Shown here piece by piece: positions 57,762-64,000 of a DNA stretch of 64,000 nt. Each line of letters starts with the position of its first letter. Within the stretch, counting starts at the first letter, position 1. A program made the position numbers and the translations under genes. The stretch covers positions 225,379-289,378 of the forward strand of contig NW_006768772.1 in assembly GCF_000204055.1 (NCBI RefSeq), given 5' to 3'. Origin of the DNA: Melampsora larici-populina 98AG31. Lineage: Eukaryota > Basidiomycota > Pucciniomycetes > Pucciniales > Melampsoraceae. The notes beneath the pieces were generated by a model, which did not search any database, was not told the origin of the DNA, and saw only the letters and a list, made by a program, of their open reading frames with translations.

Positions 57762-59557
57762 ATGGTTCGAAAATTACGAAACAAGAACAAAGAGATGTCC
57801 CTACCTCCCATAATAGAGGACAAAGATGATCCCTTAGAAACCACTCGGCCATTGTTGCCTACCAGTTTGGTGAAAGGTTCATTGTCACATCAAAAGAAGA
57901 TTGTGAAGAGCGAATTCAAAAGAAATTTTCAACAGACTGCAAAAGATGTTCAAGCAGACACTATTGTTAGCGTTATGAATGGATTCAACACAATGCTCCT
58001 GGCGAGTACTGGCTTTGGGAAGTCGAGAATTGCGCTTTCCTACTTGCTTCTGTTTCCACTTGAAAAACTCCCGGTCATGATTGTCATAAATCCTCTGGAT
58101 GCTTTAGGCAATAATCAAGTCAGTGCTGTTTGACAGTTCCTTCAATCTAAAGCTGATCAATATCACTGATTGATATGTAACTATTTTGTTGATGGAGTTA
58201 GGTACTAGAGCTCCTGCCAGGGATAACTGGAATCAACCTCACCAAGGTTTCAGCAACTGATGAAGATGTATGGAAGAAGCTAAAGAGTCACTTCTATCAA
58301 GTGATATTCTTGGTATATATTTTTCAAACTTCTTCATTTTATCATCATCAATCAGCTTTCTAATCAACTGAATGTTGCAATTCTAAATAGAGTCCTGAAA
58401 TGTTCTTGAATAGTAAGAAATTCCAGAACTTGTATTATAGTCCAGATTTTCAAAAACACCTAGTTTTGAAGGTGGTTGATGAAGCTCATGTCATCTATTC
58501 TTGGGGTCTTGTTGCTAGCAGACATACAAAAGGTCTACAAAGTCACAATCAACTTGCAGATGTATGCAAATTTAGAGCTTCTTACGGAGATCTTGGTCAA
58601 ACCCTTGCAGCTACTGATAAAGTACCAGTGCTTCTGCTTTCAGCGACTTGTCAACCAATTTGCATTGAAAGCATCTGGAATAGCCTTCACTTGACGCCGC
58701 ACAACCGTGTTCTCATCCGAGGCGAGCTAGTTTGGCCGGAAATACGATTCATTCGCATGTATCTCACTCGACCATTGAGCACAGCCAAAGATCTAGCTCA
58801 GCTGATTCCACACCAGTCTGTAGTCAAAGATGAAAACCTTCCATCAACTATAATATACTCTGGCCAGCAAGACTCGACTCTTGTTGTATCCCAGCAAGTT
58901 CATATTGCTCGAGGAAACCCAAACGGTGCAAACAATGGAAATAGCTTATGTTGTCGTAATTATCATGCGGCTACGGGTCCCAAGGATAAGCTCACTCGAG
59001 CTGATGAGTATGGCAAAGGCAAATTTTGTGTCATTTCTGCAACAACAGCGCTTGGTTTGGGCCAAGACTGGCACGAGGTACAATCTGTTATCATCATGGG
59101 TGCAATGGATCCAAATGTTATGAGTCAGATGGCAGGAAGAGGTGGGAGGGGTGGGAAAGATAGTGTAGCAATAATGCTAGTCGAACCTCACCGATCAATT
59201 GGGCAGAACTCTATGGAGGATTTTGACACAAATGCCGTCATGAATGACGACGACCGGATGCACGCCTTTCGAGGCACTTCGGTCTGTCTACGTGTTGCGT
59301 TGAACGCTGATACATTGTAAGTCTTTGTTTAACTGATTATAATTATAATTACATTTCCCAATTGATGGTTTGATTAACATCTTAGATACGGTCATTTTCC
59401 TCTGACGGTTGATGATGCAATCTATATCAAAGAGAGGGATCAACAAGCTGCCGCTGGGATGAAGCCTTGCCAATGCTCAGTATGTGATCCTGCTGGCGCA
59501 ATCCAGCTCATTGAGGCTCTTAGAACACTGATCGCATCGGATTCCAGGAGATGTTGA
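57762..59557 (+). CDS. RecQ-like DEAH-box DNA helicase core
   Basis: Exons 57762-58118, 58202-58312, 58391-59316 and 59386-59557 give 521 aa in one frame. Motif I is ASTGFGKS (81-88), motif II VVDEAH (184-189), motif III LLLSATCQP, then ATTALGLGQDW and SQMAGRGGRGG (motifs V and VI). A late CQCSVCDP resembles the zinc site after the RecQ core. RecQ helicases unwind 3'-tailed DNA. Here the gene is cargo of a TIR element. Coding-like sequence continues to 60185 in shifting frames, so this stop is probably secondary. The core motifs are all present; activity is possible but unproven. Confidence 0.75.
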
Positions 59558-60185
59558 ATTGACCTACAATCCCAATGAAACTGCCTGAAGAAAGCTTCCT
59601 GAATCCTCTTCCGATGTTGCCGCCACTGCCAAAGTCCTTTGCAGGAAGACCAATCCCTTGCACCGACAATGACGAAATCTACTGCTCAACTACAATGATA
59701 GAACTAGCTGCAGATCTAACAGAAGCCTTCATAGACTCTTTCACAAATACTATCCGGACGGATCCGATCTAGATCCGATCCAGCTTTTCAACTACAAAGA
59801 ACTATGGATAGTGGTAAAGAATTATGAAACTGTTCTATTAGGGCAACATCTCCGAGGAATTTTGGTTAGTGAGCCTTTACCAGGAACTTTTGAATTGATC
59901 ATCAAAACTATTGAGCTATGGAACACATCAAAAAGTTATCTGGCTCATATTGAGAAAAAAGAAAAAGAGAAAGCAAAAGATTTGGCAGCTTGGGAAGAAG
60001 GGACTCGGATTTGGCTTGCATATGAAGAGAAGATGAGAATTAAAGACACTTTGGCTGAAGAAAAGAAAAAAAAGGCTGCATTACGAGTTCAAAAGCGTTT
60101 GGAAACTGAGGCTCGTAGACTTCGGGAAGAACAAGAGGAGAGGACTAAATTACAGCTTCGATTACACGGAGAAGCTTCATTGTAA
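59558..60185 (+). pseudogene. Frameshifted C-terminal extension of the helicase
   Basis: Open pieces in three frames continue the protein: ELTYNPNETA (about 59555-59590), PEESFLNPLPMLPPLPKSFA to AADLTEAFIDSF (59584-59745), and YYPDGSDLDPIQLFN through a long charged helix, EKKEKEKAKDLAAWEEGTR to LRLHGEASL (59750-60185). At least three frame changes lie near 59545, 59588 and 59745. The end is a basic/acidic coiled coil of about 85 residues, absent from ordinary RecQ proteins. Confidence 0.6.
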
Positions 60186-60265
60186 CCCTTGCTGTAAAAG
60201 TAAGTCTTCCGCATTTCTCTTCTAGCTTTCTAGCATTTATAGCTTAGTTCTGACACATTTAACAC

Positions 60266-63128
60266 TCATGATTTCTCTATATTTTCATCAATAGTGAAGC
60301 CTGATAAGGACCCCCAGCCAAAGCAACAGGGTGTGTGTTCCCAATCTTCTTTCCTAATGATGGACTTGAACTTTGCAATACCATCAGCATGTATATCATT
60401 CAATGGGGCCAAAACCGAGGTGTTGCGTTTGGTTAGAATGAGTTTGTGGTCGGCAAGGTGATCGCAAACCATGTGCATGAACCTAGTAAGGGATTCTGGG
60501 CTTATTGGATGTTTATTGTTCTGGTATACGTGTTCTAGACCTGATCTAAGACAAAGTTGACAAATCAAGTGTTGTAACTACACAATTTGAAATTGTCAGT
60601 TTTTCACCTATTTTTGTAACTTCCAAGGCCAATTCAGAGTTCTCTTACCAATGGCACATTGAGTGACAATCTGTCAATCAATTTGTCAAGATCAGTTCCT
60701 CACCCCTGGTAGAATTTGAAGGGATTTCAGTTAGACAGTCTGTTCATTGTAAGATCTTGAAATCAGTATGAAAATCTCACCAAGCAATTATAAAAGTATT
60801 TGATCCAGAAATTCTGGATCTCAAGGTAGAAGTCTTTAGTAACCCAGTGACCCTCTCGACCAGCAGAAGGAATTAGTAAACAGTGCTTTATAACTCTTGC
60901 AAATTTTTTGGGTAAATATTTTTCTAAAACAAGTATGTATTGAGGAAGATGAATAGCATAAGAAGTCAATCTCTTGATACCTTGCGCCATAATAGCCCAT
61001 CTTTTCCACATTGACATAACACGTCCAATATCACCAGCGCGTATAGCATAATCAGCTTCAACAATTGTCGCAAAGTCACGTAATCTCAAGCGTAGGTTGT
61101 AGAGGGCGTTGTCCTCAGCCTTCTCAGCTTCTTGTATAGAATCACCAGTGAAATATTTATCATAAACTTCATCAATCAAACATTGAGCAACACCTGGATT
61201 TCTAGGATCAAATCCACTACCCTTAGAAGTGTTGAACTCCCTATGATTACAAATACATGGATCAGATTAAAGCCATACATTTTAAACAATGATTAGAGCA
61301 AACAGCAGAAAGGACAAACTTCTGTAAAAAAGCTAGTGTTGCAGAATGAATCTTGTGCACTGCTGTCATCAAAGTTCCAAAGTCTTTATTATCAAAAAGC
61401 TTGTCAGCTTTGATTCCTAAGCTTGCAGCCATACGATGAACTCCAGGATCTTGGGAATCTTTTGGATTTCCAAGATAAACATCAGCAATTGCACTTGTCA
61501 AGTTCCACATAGTATGTGATCCGGCTAAACAACGCATAAGAATTTGTAGACTTTCTTCAGGATGTCCAGCTGGATATTGCTTTTTAGCCGCAGAGTCAAA
61601 GTTTTGAAGAGTACCTAGATTGCCTTCTACCTGTTGAACATGTGAAGCAAAATCTTCTGGCTTCAATCCAAGCTGTTTGATCAGCTGTTCAAGGACTTGT
61701 CCAACACTATTCGCCGAGTTTTCTGAAGCTGTCATTAGTTTGAGCATATAAATTTCGGGCTTGTACATCTGGATAGGATCAACGGATGGTGGTACTGATT
61801 CAAGATGAGTTTTGCAATAATTATAAGCGGGTGAATTTTTATCTAACATCAGTTCAAGCAATGCATTAACTAATTGAGAATTTCTGGCTAATCTGTGATG
61901 TGATTCTTCGGCATTTGTTGGTAATAGATCATGTAAATTGACAGGCGTAGACTTGCTACGTTCCATTGCATCGTAAAATGTGTCAAGACTAACATCTTCA
62001 GGTGTGATATCCTCGGTTGAATGCTCAGGTACTAGATGTAAATATCCCCAAGTGCCGTGTAAAGTCTTCATGGTCGAGTCTACATTACCATCATGGACTG
62101 ATGATTGTATATCTATATTATCTATACATAATAATGGTCTGATTTTGTATGATCTAGCAGCAACTGATTTAATTTTTTTTGTGGTTTGTTCTTTCAGGGT
62201 ATCCATGGCTTCATTCACTGCCTGTTTAGATAGTGATAAGCCTAGGAAGTGTAAGAAGTTGTTCATCTTCTCTGTAACACCGCACGCGAAAAATGTCAAT
62301 GAATTTTGAAGTTGCATTGCTGAATGTCTCCTATTACAAGCAAAACCAATCATTGAGCATACTATGGCCGGTAGCTGCGTACAATGTTTTAGTTGAATGT
62401 GTGATATCAGTTCATGATCTTTCAAAATCCGACTTGAGTTGTCTTTAAAACAACTAACCTTGTTCAATCTATGTTCCTCGATTCTAGGTAGCGCGTTGGG
62501 AGATCTTCTTAGGAATTGATCACCATCATTATTGCCCTCAAGGTCTTCAACTTCTTTGTGTTCTCTTTTCTCTTTTTTTTCCATCCTAGCCGCACTTCGA
62601 CTATCACACATCTCGGTTGCATACTCCAGCTTGGATTTGATTAAGCTATGCAAGAAATCCATGCTTGATTCAATCACACTCATACGTTCTTTCTTGGCGT
62701 TGTCATCAAAAAATTTGTGTGTCACATTCTTTGAGTGATAATACATGCCATCGGGAGGTTTGCCACTTGGAGGATCTTGGTGATTGACAATTTCTTTCGC
62801 CTTTGAATAATATGAAGACAAGGATTGATCAGACAATAAGCTTCTTAACTTTGATGCTGAGTTTGTTACATAATATTTCCTATCTTACCTCTTCCAAAAT
62901 AAACTCTTTGGACCATCGGGTGAGCCCATTCTCTTTATCATCCTTGTCAAGCCCTCCTATTGTTGTCATCAGAAGCTTTGTCGACTGCCAGCCTTCGCTA
63001 GTCCCCCACTTCCCGTGCCGTTCCTTGATCACCTCGTCGTCAATGGTGAGAAAGTTCTGGATGAATTTTTTTGGACTCATATCCATTTCATTGATAAGCT
63101 TGCAGATCTTGATCAATCGCTCATTCAT
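60266..63128 (-). pseudogene. DUF6589 protein, candidate transposase, one in-frame stop
   Basis: Exons on the minus strand: 63128-62889, 62800-61304, 61236-60781, 60705-60649 and 60577-60266, all phase 0, about 853 codons. N-terminus LIKICKLINEMDMSPKKFIQ, then W-containing blocks usual for DUF6589 proteins of basidiomycetes. The core has LLCIDNIDIQSSVH (about 303-316), HGTWGYLH (328-335), VEGNLGTLQNF (471-481), GSHTMWNLTSAI and DFGTLMTAVHKIHSATL. The scattered acidic residues (D in CIDNID and elsewhere) could form an RNase H-like active site; the N in GNLGT stands where I recall D in relatives. A TGA at 60700-60702 interrupts the small fourth exon. Terminal repeats on both sides make a transposase role likely. 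Confidence 0.72.
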
Positions 63129-63335
63129 AGGTGGAAGAAGTGGAAGTTTGGGTGTGTTTTTGTTTTTTTTGCCATTTTCAACGATCTGAAGTACAATCAA
63201 ACAAAGACTAAGTGGATATAAAGATAGAGAGCCGCACTCTCTACTGACTTTACATTCAGACCCACATCTTTATCCGATCGCATCCAGAGTTCTCATTGAG
63301 AACTCAATTTTTTATTCTCTCACTGATTGTTGCTG

Positions 63336-63671
63336 ATTGAAATTTGAGATTACATACAAGTCTTCCTGTAATTTCTCGCAGCGAGTCAATTTTTGAAGAC
63401 AATGTTTTTGTCTCAATGAAAACTTCTTTCCTGATTTTTTTTCGAGGATTCTGAAGAGAGTTATCTCTTCAGAAGAAGCAGGAGAATCTTTGGTATGACT
63501 ATGGGACTGGGGCATGAGAGGTGGGTGAGTGTAGAGGAAAATCAATTTCTCCTCTACTAAATCTCAAAACCTTCCGTGCCAAAATCACAACATAACATGT
63601 AAGTCCCTTGTACCTCGGAAACAACTTGTTGTTAATAAATCCGAGGTACGATTGGACTTTGATAAGTTTGT
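63336..63671 (-). repeat. Right terminal inverted repeat
   Basis: Inverted copy of 56973-57307; the outer 278 bp are about 97% identical. The inner end (near ATTGAAATTTGAGATTACATAC) matches again after a diverged 50-bp stretch. Confidence 0.85.
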
Positions 63672-63678
63672 GGGTCAG
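63672..63678. other. Target-site duplication, right (GGGTCAG)
   Basis: Identical to 56966-56972 and directly next to the right terminal repeat. Confidence 0.75.
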
Positions 63679-64000
63679 ATGAGGTCAGATGGGTACCTCA
63701 CTATGTTGGTGTAGATCAAGTCTAGAAGAACAATATACAATGCTGACACAATACTTCCTTAGAATATGAGACTTTAATTACCAGTGCATATTTTCTTGAA
63801 TAATTCAGTGACTAGCAAAGTTGACTCTTTGATACCAAAGCAATTATCTGGAGTCTCCCATAGAGATACATGACTTATCAGCTCTTCTGCTCTGATCAAA
63901 TCTTTTTTGTTCTGTCTTTTGTAAACAAGTGTCATTTTGGCATGGGGCCAATTTGTGAGACCATGTACCTTTTGATGAGTAGGTGTCAGGTCATCAAATC
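63679..64000. other. Window end, nothing recognised
   Basis: AT-rich sequence that was contiguous with 56965 before the transposon inserted. No ORF or repeat supported. Confidence 0.4.

Larger units (their letters stand above)
56973..63671. mobile_element. DNA transposon with RecQ-like helicase and DUF6589 gene (6.7 kb)
   Basis: Terminal inverted repeats of about 335 bp (56973-57307 and 63336-63671) begin ACAAACTTATCAAAGTCC and are bordered by a perfect 7-bp duplication, GGGTCAG. Only two gene units lie inside: a helicase on the plus strand and a DUF6589 protein on the minus strand, converging with about 80 bp between their ends. No other transposase, integrase or RT is present, so the DUF6589 protein is the best candidate transposase. 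Both genes carry lesions, so this copy is probably immobile without help. Confidence 0.85.

Noticed and set aside
62532..63221. Plus-strand frames over the DUF6589 gene
   Set aside because: Antisense shadows of its first exons.
1..64000. CRISPR arrays or bacterial operon signals
   Set aside because: No regularly spaced short direct repeats with unique spacers were seen, and spliced genes show the DNA is eukaryotic.

Overview
The window is nuclear DNA of a filamentous basidiomycete, most likely a rust fungus (Pucciniales). The evidence is short introns of about 60-90 nt with GTRNGT donors, an NRC-2/Fpk1-type AGC kinase, Fic1/Inn1-like C2 proteins, and a mixture of DIRS, Tad1-like LINE, hAT, copia and DUF6589 elements embedded in AT-rich DNA. 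This assignment is inference from family content; the species cannot be read from the sequence.

Layout. 1-1340: end of an LTR retrotransposon and two small inverted-repeat elements. 1976-4464 (-): a five-exon C2/proline-rich cytokinesis protein (Fic1/Inn1-like). 4993-10929 (-): a nearly intact LINE (ORF1 plus EN-RT-RNaseH) flanked by direct repeats of about 511 bp. 12428-13404 (-): a shorter paralogue of the C2 gene. 15152-18181 (-): a seven-exon AGC kinase. 19761-21596: two non-autonomous TA-flanked elements placed end to end, each with tRNA-like Pol III modules. 24100-24873: copia 5' fragment. 25269-30127: a complete-looking hAT element inserted into an exon. 32578-33983 (-): an F-box-type pseudogene. 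34379-40010 (-): a decayed DIRS-type (tyrosine recombinase) retrotransposon interrupted by an LTR-like insertion. 41780-46070: AT-rich DNA with a zinc-finger-like remnant and a degenerate telomere-like tract. 47230-54273: a small gene island (an eight-exon coiled-coil gene with only phase-0 introns, a small acidic ORF, a SUN-domain gene, and a two-exon basic protein gene). 56973-63671: a 6.7-kb DNA transposon with terminal inverted repeats of about 335 bp and a 7-bp target duplication, carrying a RecQ-like helicase gene (+) convergent with a DUF6589 gene (-).

The most interesting object is the last element. It joins a DUF6589 protein and a RecQ-like helicase inside one unit with clear transposon ends, which suggests that DUF6589 is the transposase and the helicase an accessory factor. 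Decay is patterned: most differences between its two terminal repeats are CpG to TpG/CpA, and the in-frame stops in this element, the DIRS element and the F-box pseudogene are mostly TGA that could derive from CGA, as expected from deamination of methylated CpG. Exon-intron models were assembled by eye from splice signals and reading frame.
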